A program made the position numbers and the translations under genes. From Thermofilum sp. NZ13 (GTDB lineage: Archaea > Thermoproteota > Thermoprotei > Thermofilales > Thermofilaceae), in NCBI GenBank assembly GCA_002855745.1, contig NDWX01000010.1, positions 1 through 64,000 on the forward strand: 64,000 bases of DNA. The letters run 5' to 3'. The notes under the pieces were generated by a model, which worked only from the letters and a program-made list of their open reading frames with translations, searched no databases and was not told where the DNA came from. This document shows positions 9,143-16,659 of this stretch, one piece after another (position 1 is the first letter of the stretch; the number at the start of each line of letters is the position of its first letter).

Positions 9143-9636
9143 CGCGAGGCCGCCCGGGAGCCTCCGCGCCGGCCGCAGGCGGCTCGAGGCGCCGCGAGAA
9201 AGGGGTAAGGCTGGGGGAGCGCCTGGAGGCATGTGTCCACGCGCGCTGAGCCAGCTACTCGAGACGCTAAAGGGTCAAGGCGCCCGGCTGGGGCGCAGGC
9301 TGGGTGAGCCTCCTAGCGGGAGCAGGTGATTTAGTTACCCTCTCTCACTTCCTCCAGAGGTAGATTTCACTCCATCTGGGGCTCCGTTGGGATACCTCAT
9401 AGTCGGCATCTTTTTCAGCTCCACCTATGCAGGACATCAACCCCTACTCCATTACCGTGTCCTATCGCTATTCTCCCCAGCCTTTTTTATTTAGCAATTT
9501 ATCTATCACATCTCGCGGTATAAGGTCATGCGAGCTATCAATGCTGCAATAGAGACTATGGAGGTAGTGGAATAGGAGAGTGTGTCCCTGCTGACACTAG
9601 GTACTCTTCTGCTGTGCCTATCTATCTTTGCGTGGG
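9143..9636. other. Decayed gene-free stretch with a composition switch
   Basis: No intact gene is seen. The left part (9143-9330) is GC-rich and contains scraps of helical coding sequence in two frames, consistent with decay of the preceding gene. From about 9330 the DNA becomes AT-rich, matching the 3' half of the minus-strand gene that follows. On the plus strand ATG 9528 opens 15 codons to TAG 9573-9575; after the stop the same frame stays open to TAA 9705-9707 and encodes a hydrophobic helix (LLTLGTLLLCLSIFAW). This may be a broken one-helix membrane protein. Confidence 0.35.
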
Positions 9637-11763
9637 TTAACTTTTATAGTATACATATTCGCTTAAGTCTGGCAAAAATATGTCACAGTAAGGAACTTTA
9701 TCTTTAATCACTGCTGGTTTTCTAGTTGAAAGGAAGTTTAACGTGTATGTTTTATCGTTTAGCAGAAGCTCGTCTGGAGACCTTTGGTAGAGGAGAGAAA
9801 TGTCTGAAGGTAGAATGATGAAAGAAGGTTCTCCATGAACCCAATATGCTCTATCTGTACTTAAAGGATAGGCTGTATCTGAAATAAATTGAGGTAGACC
9901 TATAGAATAGGCGTTTAAAATTGATTGGTCGTTTCTCTGCTCCTCTGGCTTTGGTCTTTCATAAACTGGGCCAAGTACACGATCTGATAAAGATTTTCCA
10001 TATATGTAAAGATTTATTTTCGCTATATTGCTTCCCTTATCGAGCAAAAGAGTTATATCTTTCTCCCCTTCTGGAGAAGTATTAGGAAAATAATTAAATT
10101 TAGGATCCTCAGAAACTAAAAGCCTATGTCTATAATTTCTTATCCACTCCTTAGCAGACCATCCGTAAGCCAAAGGTTTATCAGGATTTTTTATTACATC
10201 TACAACACTATTGTGTCCTTGGTCAAAATAGTTTAAGTTATCCGTTGCGATTTTCAAAGCTATTTCTGGTCTATATACTTTAAAAGTTGGGGTGTAGGGT
10301 CCGTTGGTGTGAGGCATAAAATCTGGATATTTCTCCCATCCTAGCACAGACTCTTGCCAAACATTGTAAAACAGGCTTTGAGGTAAAACTTTTTGCCTCA
10401 TCCAATAGTCAGCTATAACGTATCTGCTTGGATGATCGCTTGGTATTAAAGCCAATAACTCTTCCGGCTTCAGCCCTAAAACCATCTTCCCCTTTCTCGT
10501 GTAGTTCGCCAAAGTTGAAAAATCCTTGTTTACTATCTCCCTCAAGCTATATTTTGTTCCGTTAACGGTTAGATATTGATTATAATCTACCTTCAACCAC
10601 TTTGCTATTGCTGAAGCCTGCTTGGTTAAAGCCCAAGCAGCATAAGGGAACTCCTTTGAGTCGTTCAAGTTGTCATTAACAATGTAAACGAGAATCGGTG
10701 TTTCTTCGTAAACTATAGGCTGTTGTTTGCTCAAGCCGGTAACTATTATCGGATTGCCTTCAGTGAGGTTTAACACGTTCCAGAGAGCCGGGCGGCCGAA
10801 AGCTGATACAGGGTTTCCTTCAACAGCTGTTAAGTTTCCCAGAAAGTTTAAGCTTGTATCGCTTAAGCTTCTTTCATTTAGATCGTACAAAGCTTTAGAA
10901 AGCTGTAGCAGAGTTACAGCTTTATCCGCCACGTTGGGATCGCTGTAAACTTTCTGCTTTGCTGCATCTAGCAAGGCAGAATTTCCGACGTATAAGTGAA
11001 GCATCGCCAGTATGCCGAGCTTGTTAACAGGATAGGATTTCTCTATCAGATCCTTATACTGGTTGAAAAACTGCCTCGTTTGAGAGAAAGAAAAACCGTT
11101 TTCTAAACCATAGAAGGTAAAAGCGTCTTCTAAAGACCAGTTTACGGCGATGCTTGCCGAGGCCGTGTTCCCGAAGGGGTCTGTGACGTATATCTTCGCT
11201 TGCAGGGTCTCCGGGCTGTCCCCCAGGCTCAAGTTGTAGGCATAGAGGCCGTTTTGGATCTTTACCATGGAGTGGTTGCTCGCTTTGTACTCGATCAGGG
11301 CTATAGCAATTCCCGAGGAGTCGCTCGCGTTCACAGTGACGGTTGCCAGGCCCAGCTCAGCCCTCTCCTCGACGCTCACCGAGTGTATCGCGGGCCTGTC
11401 GGAGAGCTCGAGGACCCTCGTGAGCAGCGCGCTGCCAGTCTCGGGGTCTAGGACGCTCACCCTGTAAGCACCCTCTCCCCTAAGCTCGAGCCTCGCAACC
11501 CAATAGCTACAGGCGTAGGCGGCGCTCAGCCTCTGGGCGTTGCCCGCGGGGGTCTCGACGACTAGGGGGATGTAGGGTGTGGGGGTTGCGTTACGCGCGT
11601 ACACCCTGAAGACGACGACACCGCTCCCCAGCTCGGCATCGACACCGATAACATCGAGCCCCCTTCTTGGCTCCGGGAGGCTGTGTTGGGTGAGGCGGAG
11701 CGCGAGCAACACCAGGGCGGCGAGGAGTAGCGCTAGGGCGGGTATGAGGGCTGTGCGGCGCAA
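9637..11763 (-). CDS. Large secreted or surface protein of unknown function
   Basis: The 708-residue product starts (TTG) with a classic signal or anchor sequence, RRTALIPALALLLAALVLLAL. About 180 residues of beta-sandwich character follow (two Ig/cadherin-like segments, including VTVNASDSSGIAIALIEYKA and a DPFGNTAS turn). The last 480 residues are mixed helical, rich in Asn, Tyr and Trp, with no family recognised. There is no C-terminal membrane helix, so the N-terminus may be the only anchor. A GGCTTTAAGCC box near 11794-11804 could be the promoter, giving a short leader. The codons for the N-terminal 200 residues (11140-11763) are GC-rich, and those for the rest are markedly AT-rich, an abrupt change that coincides with the domain boundary and suggests a mosaic origin. 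Confidence 0.7.
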   Translation of the reverse strand: MRRTALIPALALLLAALVLLALRLTQHSLPEPRRGLDVIGVDAELGSGVVVFRVYARNATPTPYIPLVVETPAGNAQRLSAAYACSYWVARLELRGEGAYRVSVLDPETGSALLTRVLELSDRPAIHSVSVEERAELGLATVTVNASDSSGIAIALIEYKASNHSMVKIQNGLYAYNLSLGDSPETLQAKIYVTDPFGNTASASIAVNWSLEDAFTFYGLENGFSFSQTRQFFNQYKDLIEKSYPVNKLGILAMLHLYVGNSALLDAAKQKVYSDPNVADKAVTLLQLSKALYDLNERSLSDTSLNFLGNLTAVEGNPVSAFGRPALWNVLNLTEGNPIIVTGLSKQQPIVYEETPILVYIVNDNLNDSKEFPYAAWALTKQASAIAKWLKVDYNQYLTVNGTKYSLREIVNKDFSTLANYTRKGKMVLGLKPEELLALIPSDHPSRYVIADYWMRQKVLPQSLFYNVWQESVLGWEKYPDFMPHTNGPYTPTFKVYRPEIALKIATDNLNYFDQGHNSVVDVIKNPDKPLAYGWSAKEWIRNYRHRLLVSEDPKFNYFPNTSPEGEKDITLLLDKGSNIAKINLYIYGKSLSDRVLGPVYERPKPEEQRNDQSILNAYSIGLPQFISDTAYPLSTDRAYWVHGEPSFIILPSDISLLYQRSPDELLLNDKTYTLNFLSTRKPAVIKDKVPYCDIFLPDLSEYVYYKS

Positions 11764-11855
11764 CCAGGAACCCGGTTAAGCCAGCGGAGGCGTGGGCTTT
11801 AAGCCTTACGCCGCCCAGCCCAGCCCACTCAGGGGCTCTGCTACGGTAGAGGGAG

Positions 11856-12179
11856 CTAAGCCGACACGCCACCGCGCCTCAGGAGCCTCAGGGCCGACTC
11901 GCCGAACGCCACTTCCTCGACGCTGTAGCCGAGCAACAAAAGGAGGCCGCAGGCACGCTCGGCGAGGTAGACGTACCTCACGTCGCCGACCGCCACCTCT
12001 TTCACGAAGCCAGCCGCGCGTAGCCTCTCGAGTGCGCCGGCTATGTACCTCGTGTTCCTCGTGCCGAAGGCCCTGCTGAGGGGCTTCGGCTGCCTGAGCC
12101 GCCAGAGCGTCTTCGCGAGGCCGGTGAGCTCGAGCCACCTCGCCACGCTCTCCCACACCTCCCTGTCTACCTCGACCAT
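11856..12179 (-). CDS. Small probable winged-helix DNA-binding regulator
   Basis: The 107-residue protein has a helix-rich N-terminus (WESVARWLELTGLAKTLWRL). It then shows a segment reading like a recognition helix and wing (NTRYIAGALERLRAAGFVKEV then DVRYVYLA), the layout of archaeal winged-helix regulators. The family was not named with certainty. The start is taken at ATG 12179 rather than TTG 12188 because a TTTATAAG box at 12201-12208 on this strand predicts transcript start at about 12179. It lies upstream of the large secreted protein gene on the same strand, 92 bp away, so it could regulate that gene or itself; this is inference. Confidence 0.5.
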   Translation of the reverse strand: MVEVDREVWESVARWLELTGLAKTLWRLRQPKPLSRAFGTRNTRYIAGALERLRAAGFVKEVAVGDVRYVYLAERACGLLLLLGYSVEEVAFGESALRLLRRGGVSA

Positions 12180-12200
12180 CACAGCCAAGCGCGTGTAGGA

Positions 12201-12208
12201 GTTTATAA
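12201..12208 (-). promoter_or_regulatory. TATA box for the winged-helix gene
   Basis: Read on the minus strand the box is GCTTATAAAC. Its centre is about 26 nt before ATG 12179, arguing for a leaderless transcript and against the longer TTG start at 12188. Confidence 0.5.
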
Positions 12209-12365
12209 GCGTTCACAGGTGCCGTGACCGCGATGAGCTGAGAGTCTTAAGGGGTTGCTCGAACACCCTCCCGCAACCCCTTCTCAAGTCTGCTGGAAGC
12301 GAGGGAAGACGCGGGTCGAACACGGAAGAAACAGGGAAAAGCTAAAAAGTAGCACTGCTACGTTG

Positions 12366-12725
12366 ATGGTTGTGCTCGGCACAATTGCGGGCATCGAATC
12401 GCTCAAGTATGCGGACGTTGTTCGCATAAAAATCGAGGCGGCAGAGGGCTTAGCCGTAGTAGAGTTGCCTGTGAAAATTTTGAGGGAAGCCGGTGTTGAA
12501 CCGGCCCAGGGTATGCGGGTTGAATTGAGAGTCGACGCTACGCCCTCTGACATCGAGAGCTGGGACATAGTGCTAGGTGCAGAAGTGTATTCTAGGCAAG
12601 AGTCGCAAAATGCTCTTCTCGCCTCCGCCGGCGGCTTACAAGTCGTTTTCCCAGAGAGTATCGCCAAAGATACAGCTGGCGTGGGTAGCAAAGTCTACAT
12701 CAAGCTAAGGTTTCCAAAGGGATAA
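12366..12725 (+). CDS. rpoG: Probable DNA-directed RNA polymerase subunit Rpo8/RpoG (Rpb8 homologue)
   Basis: The 119-residue product resembles the crenarchaeal RNA polymerase subunit G, the archaeal counterpart of eukaryotic Rpb8. Visible features are an N-terminal beta strand (VLGTIAGIESLKYADVVRIKIE), a strand pair (AVVELPVKIL), a central 'WDIVLGAEVYS' segment, then SAGGLQVVFPE and a last strand GSKVYIKLRF; these correspond in order to the OB-type fold strands of RpoG. The reading frame is open further upstream to 12255, but the upstream codons look non-coding; ATG 12366 (or TTG 12363) follows a weak AAAAAG box near 12343-12349. Length matches the family. Identification rests on pattern memory, not on a search. 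A short beta-barrel protein of other function is the main alternative. Confidence 0.6.
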   Translation: MVVLGTIAGIESLKYADVVRIKIEAAEGLAVVELPVKILREAGVEPAQGMRVELRVDATPSDIESWDIVLGAEVYSRQESQNALLASAGGLQVVFPESIAKDTAGVGSKVYIKLRFPKG

Positions 12726-12739
12726 AGGCAGCAGCTCTC

Positions 12740-12746
12740 TTTTTTT
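12740..12746 (+). terminator. Oligo-T terminator after the Rpo8 gene
   Basis: A run of seven T follows 15 nt after the TAA. Archaeal RNA polymerase terminates at such T runs without needing a hairpin. The next gene has its own promoter. Confidence 0.5.
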
Positions 12747-12831
12747 AAGTCTGAGCACAAGCTCATACAGGCTTCGTGCCTAGACAAGGCTTACCTGTAA
12801 ACTCTCAGCTCGATTGTTAACCGAGGAACAA

Positions 12832-12840
12832 TAAATATAA
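12832..12840 (+). promoter_or_regulatory. TATA box for the 100-residue hypothetical
   Basis: TAAATATAA is centred about 25 nt before ATG 12860. It supports that start over GTG 12842, which would lie upstream of the predicted transcript start. Confidence 0.55.
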
Positions 12841-12859
12841 GGTGGTGAAGCGGGAGCAT

Positions 12860-13162
12860 ATGGTGACGCGCTGCTCTATGGTTGACGTAAAGGTGCTTGA
12901 GGCACTATTAGAGTGGACCCGCTCGAATAACGCCGTGATAGATGTCTACTTTCAGGAAACCGGTTACAGGCTGAGGATAGACAGAATGTTTAGAGCCGTT
13001 GATCCCGGTGGAAACATAGTACCTTGGGCTAGAGCTTTCGGGACGAAAAAGCTCTCAGACCTCTTTGACACGTTCAAGGTTAAGCAAGTGAGCCTTAGAC
13101 GCGCGGATACCCAGCAGACCTTCCGAAGTTTAGAGGAGTTACTGAAAAACGTTCACGTCTAG
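12860..13162 (+). CDS. Conserved-looking hypothetical protein, 100 residues
   Basis: No family is recognised. The product is a soluble alpha/beta protein with an N-terminal helix (VKVLEALLEWTRSNNAVIDVYF) and alternating strands (GYRLRIDRMFRAV, KVKQVSLRRA), ending in an amphipathic helix (SLEELLKNVHV). It has no signal peptide or metal-binding cluster. The start at ATG 12860 fits leaderless initiation from the TATA box at 12832-12840; GTG 12842 and ATG 12878 are alternatives in the same frame. It precedes the secreted transglutaminase-like gene by 20 bp and could be co-transcribed with it. Confidence 0.6.
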   Translation: MVTRCSMVDVKVLEALLEWTRSNNAVIDVYFQETGYRLRIDRMFRAVDPGGNIVPWARAFGTKKLSDLFDTFKVKQVSLRRADTQQTFRSLEELLKNVHV

Positions 13163-13182
13163 CTCGGACACCTGAGGGTAGT

Positions 13183-14250
13183 ATGCACTTAAGGTACGCT
13201 CTGCTAGTAACACTGGTAGGGGCTCTGGCATCTTCCCAGCCTATTCTGAGTGTAAAGTACTTGCTCGTGACGAGCCTGTACGTTGAAGGGCAAGGTGTTG
13301 TGGATCGAGAAGTGTTCTCACGCGTCTTCCTTATTGCCCCGTCCATACCTGGATGGCAGAACCTATCGTCAGCTACGCTCTACGTCGACTCAAGGAAAAC
13401 CAGCTTCGCCCTCGAGCGGGACCCTCAGGGAAACATCTACGCGTACCCTGGCGACATCGAGTACTCAGGAAGCATAAACATAACACTCGTTCAAGAGGTA
13501 GAAGTCGCAAGCCCCCCTTTCCGCCGTATAGCAGATCTGCCAGAAGTTGTGGATGTTGCAGCTCCATCACTAAGCGAGATGGCTAAGTCGCAATTCTGGG
13601 GTTGCAACTCCTCATTGAAGAAATTCGCCGATGTAGTAAGCCTCGCCAAGAGCCTGGGCTCCTCTTCTGCTTCTGGCAGAGACTTCATCTTAAACGCGGC
13701 GGACTGGGTTCGCAGGAACGTAAAATATACTCGAGATACACGGGGAGGGGTTAAATGCCCAGCAGAAACTCTGTCGACCTTAGAGGGAGCGTGCGGCGAC
13801 GTACACGCTCTTTTCACGGCTTTACTCAGGATTAAAGGGATAAACTCTTACCTCGCTTACGCGCTTGTATACTCCCCACAAGCTAACTTAACAATAAGAG
13901 AAGGTAAGTGGTTTTATCAATTGAGAGGAGCCGAGCCGCACATTTTCAGCATGGTAGAATCTCGCGGAGAAAGCTTCCCGGTCGACTTAACTGCCAATAC
14001 AGAGAACGACCCCCGGAGGCTCGTGAGAGGCTCCGCGGTAAATCAGCTCGACTCGCTGATAGTTCTAGCTTGGATTAAGCGGGGAGATCCCAACGACTTC
14101 CTCGCGATACCGGCGCCGACGGGAGCAAGCAAGATAAGCTTAGCGTTCAGAGTAACACGCGAGAGCCTAAGCCTCGGAGATAACGTCTTGCTGCTCCTGG
14201 CAGTTTTGTTGGCGGTGGCACTGGCGCTGAGAAAAGAGAGGTCTACTTGA
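13183..14250 (+). CDS. Secreted transglutaminase-like (papain-fold) protein
   Basis: The 355-residue protein starts with a signal peptide (RYALLVTLVGALASS), has a beta-rich N-terminal domain, a transglutaminase-like core at about 165-275 and a C-terminal membrane helix (VLLLLAVLLAVALAL) followed by RKERST. The catalytic triad of the fold is visible: Cys204 in GACGDVHALF, His253 in AEPHIFSMV and Asp268 in FPVDLTA. Such domains act as cysteine proteases, amidases or crosslinking enzymes; here the active site would face outside. ATG 13183 is preceded by GAGGGT, a possible weak ribosome-binding site. It converges on the zinc-ribbon membrane gene, with an 8-bp overlap of the 3' ends. The neighbourhood suggests a role in processing surface proteins. 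Confidence 0.8.
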   Translation: MHLRYALLVTLVGALASSQPILSVKYLLVTSLYVEGQGVVDREVFSRVFLIAPSIPGWQNLSSATLYVDSRKTSFALERDPQGNIYAYPGDIEYSGSINITLVQEVEVASPPFRRIADLPEVVDVAAPSLSEMAKSQFWGCNSSLKKFADVVSLAKSLGSSSASGRDFILNAADWVRRNVKYTRDTRGGVKCPAETLSTLEGACGDVHALFTALLRIKGINSYLAYALVYSPQANLTIREGKWFYQLRGAEPHIFSMVESRGESFPVDLTANTENDPRRLVRGSAVNQLDSLIVLAWIKRGDPNDFLAIPAPTGASKISLAFRVTRESLSLGDNVLLLLAVLLAVALALRKERST

Positions 14251-14875
14251 GTGGGGTGCCGCAGAACGGACATATTATGTGCAGGTCGCCATAAGGTAGC
14301 TCACGGCCGCACTTGGGGCATCTTTTCACATCAGCCTGAGCGACGGGTGGCGTAGCTTGAAGCTCTACTGCTCGCGGCTGCGCGGCAGCGATCGGGACTG
14401 AAGCGGGTACCACTGCTCTAGGTTGCCGGGTCACAGGAGGAGCCTGGGCTCTCACAACCTGAGGTGGACGAAGGATTGGGGATGAGAGTTGAGCCTCCTG
14501 TACCTGGACGGGGCGGGTAGCTTTAGGCTGATACGCCTGTGCAACAGGGGCTTGGGGCTGAACGGCTCCAACCTGGGGAGTGGGTGGGCTCTGCCGTACC
14601 AAACCACTAAGTCTCATGTAGAGCTTAAACGCGTAAGCCTCCTCGAGAAAGCTGATAGCGAGGAACAGTCCTGCAGCTGAAGCAGAAGTAGAGAGCAAGA
14701 TAAAAACAGCCTGAACGTTATCCCCTCCTATTTTTAAGAACACCAAGGCTGCTGCGAGGAGTGGTGTCATTACTGCGAATACGCCCGCTATAAGAGCCAG
14801 CATCTTTTTCTTGCTGAACTCCGCGTCGACAGGGTCGACTGTTTTCTGTTTTACCTGCTTGCTCTGTTTCGGCAA
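14243..14875 (-). CDS. Two-helix membrane protein with Pro/Ala linker and C-terminal zinc ribbon
   Basis: The 210-residue product has a charged N-terminus rich in Lys and Gln (KQSKQVKQKT). Two membrane helices follow (MLALIAGVFAVMTPLLAAALVF and AVFILLSTSASAAGLFLAISF), then a long Pro/Ala/Gln/Val linker of about 90 residues, and a C-terminal zinc ribbon with CPKCG at the start and CPFCG at the end. Both termini should be cytosolic. It is the second membrane protein in the window that ends in such a ribbon, the other being encoded at 2054-4273. The zinc ribbon may bind nucleic acid or a partner protein; no specific function is known. It is upstream of no other gene on its strand within 300 bp and may be co-transcribed with the gene at 14908. 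Confidence 0.65.
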   Translation of the reverse strand: MPKQSKQVKQKTVDPVDAEFSKKKMLALIAGVFAVMTPLLAAALVFLKIGGDNVQAVFILLSTSASAAGLFLAISFLEEAYAFKLYMRLSGLVRQSPPTPQVGAVQPQAPVAQAYQPKATRPVQVQEAQLSSPILRPPQVVRAQAPPVTRQPRAVVPASVPIAAAQPRAVELQATPPVAQADVKRCPKCGRELPYGDLHIICPFCGTPLK

Positions 14876-14907
14876 GCTTGCTCACTGTGGAAGGGGTATT
14901 ACGGCTA

Positions 14908-15243
14908 TTAATGTTGTGCGGCTAAAAGTCTCTTTACGACTGCTTGCTCACCCTCGATCTCTATTTCAGCCATTGTGCTTTCGGCTATGGTTTTCAAGAT
15001 GTCCTCATCGTCTAATACTAACCTGGGGGAGGAGAGCTTCACCTCCAGCCCAAGTGCATCGGCAAGTTCTTGAAGCGTGTAGGCTATGTCCCGCACTTTG
15101 CTTTTAACATCGACCACCGAGTCTAAGGCGTCCAGCAGGTGTTTCTGAACCTGCAAGAGTGCTTTCTTCTGCCCATCGCTCAACTCGCTACTGCTGAGTA
15201 GGTCCTCCACAATCTCAAGGGCTTTTATGACGTGAGACCTCAT
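14908..15243 (-). CDS. Helical hypothetical protein, 111 residues
   Basis: No family is recognised. The first 75 residues form amphipathic helices with heptad-like leucines (ALEIVEDLLSSSELSDGQKKA, VQKHLLDALDSVVDVKSKV). The rest is a mixed segment (LEVKLSSPRLVLDDEDILKTI). It has no signal peptide or membrane helix, so it should be cytosolic. It ends 32 bp before the zinc-ribbon membrane protein gene on the same strand, which suggests a two-gene operon. It may be a coiled-coil partner of that protein; this is inference from position. Confidence 0.55.
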   Translation of the reverse strand: MRSHVIKALEIVEDLLSSSELSDGQKKALLQVQKHLLDALDSVVDVKSKVRDIAYTLQELADALGLEVKLSSPRLVLDDEDILKTIAESTMAEIEIEGEQAVVKRLLAAQH

Positions 15244-15386
15244 ACAGTATTATTCTCTCCAGCAGTGCTACAAAACGTGAAACCTAGCTCGGGAGATGAG
15301 CTTCGACTCTCATACGGAAATCACACCAGTGTATTACTTCCCCTAAGGAACCTAAGCGCTCCGAGGCGTTTACCGCAAACATGTAA

Positions 15387-16640
15387 CTAACGCCTCAGCT
15401 TGAGAAGATTGGTTATCCTATAGATGGCTGGGGGGTGTCTAGACGGCACTATCCTTAACGTCCTGTATTTGCCCGAGCTGGCCAGCTCGGGATATTCGAG
15501 TTTTACAAGTGCACTAATAACATCGTGAGCTGATGTGCAGTGCGCGGCCTCTACGTCTGCCGATAACTCGGCGTTTTGTGAAAGCTTTAAGAAAACAGCC
15601 GTAAAGAACGCGAGGTAGGCTAGCAGTACTCCAATTGGAAGTTGCACTACGGACAGCAAGTACGATCTGAAGATGTACTCTAAACTCGCTACCGTAAATA
15701 GCTTGAGAGAGTCTTTATGCTTTAGGTGAGCCAGCTCGTGGGCGAGCACCGCTTCAAGCTCGCGCTCGTTCAAGTCCAAAAGCAGTCCTGCGGTGACGTA
15801 GACTTTCGAGAAGGAGGGGAAGAAGCCTAGAGTGTAAGCGTTTCTGCTACCCGACGGGGTGATGCAGAGTTTAACCTTAAAGCCGTACTTTTTATGAAGG
15901 CGAGAGAGGATTGACCCCAGGTTGAGCTCCTTTAAGCTTATCCTCTTGAAATCTACGCCAACGTCGTGGAGGACGCGTTCAGCGGTGTCAACGGATAAGT
16001 CAGCGCTCTTCGTGAGAATATGCTTGGCTACCGCTATTGCCAGAAGATCTTCTTCTCTGATCTCTTCGACCACCACGCGTAGAAGCGTAACTCGCCGGCA
16101 ACACTTGGGGATTTCAAGGCGTCTAACCCGGAGGCTCAAAAGAGGAGCAAAAAGCAGCATCGTGAATGTAACCAGGGTGGTGATGAGGCTGACCTCAAAG
16201 AGGCTTTTAATTCCTAGAAGCATGAGGAAGAGAGGCGTGAGTGTAGTTATGAGTAGGTAAACTGCCAGAGCCCAGCCTCTCAGCCTTTGAAGTAATCCCT
16301 TGCCCAACGCATCCGGGCTAGTGGGGAGCTGCTCCCCGTCTGTGAGCAAAAGCACGATCTCTGGAACTGGATTACACTTCGAGGCGAAGTACCCGAGCAT
16401 TCTGTTCTTAAATTCCATTACGGCGTCAAGGCTCTCCGAGCAGGCCTTAACGGTGCCGCCATTGTACTCGATGAAAACCTCTATGGCAGCTTTCTCGGCG
16501 CGAAATCCATTTTCCCCTTCTCTTTCAACGCTGTAGCCTACCTGCTTGACAGCTGTTACAAAGTCAGCGACAGAAAAATCCTCATCAAGACAGATGAGAG
16601 GGATAAAGAATAGTATGCATTTATTCCCGTGCCGGCTCAT
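15387..16640 (-). CDS. M48-family membrane zinc metalloprotease
   Basis: The 417-residue protein carries the zinc-protease motif HELAH at 301-305 (in AVLAHELAHLKHKDS), as in HtpX/Ste24-type M48 peptidases. Two membrane helices lie near 122-143 and 148-170, and two more follow the active site (SYLLSVVQLPIGVLLAYLAFF). A third zinc ligand is probably Glu in the NAELSADVEA segment. The first 110 residues are an added soluble alpha/beta domain not standard for HtpX. Typical M48 enzymes degrade misfolded membrane proteins or process prenylated peptides. The ATG at 16640 lies 19 bp after the stop of the secreted-protein gene on the same strand, so the two are probably one transcript. This suggests a link to surface or membrane protein handling. 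Confidence 0.85.
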   Translation of the reverse strand: MSRHGNKCILFFIPLICLDEDFSVADFVTAVKQVGYSVEREGENGFRAEKAAIEVFIEYNGGTVKACSESLDAVMEFKNRMLGYFASKCNPVPEIVLLLTDGEQLPTSPDALGKGLLQRLRGWALAVYLLITTLTPLFLMLLGIKSLFEVSLITTLVTFTMLLFAPLLSLRVRRLEIPKCCRRVTLLRVVVEEIREEDLLAIAVAKHILTKSADLSVDTAERVLHDVGVDFKRISLKELNLGSILSRLHKKYGFKVKLCITPSGSRNAYTLGFFPSFSKVYVTAGLLLDLNERELEAVLAHELAHLKHKDSLKLFTVASLEYIFRSYLLSVVQLPIGVLLAYLAFFTAVFLKLSQNAELSADVEAAHCTSAHDVISALVKLEYPELASSGKYRTLRIVPSRHPPAIYRITNLLKLRR

Positions 16641-16659
16641 TATCTTCTCCGGGAAAGTC

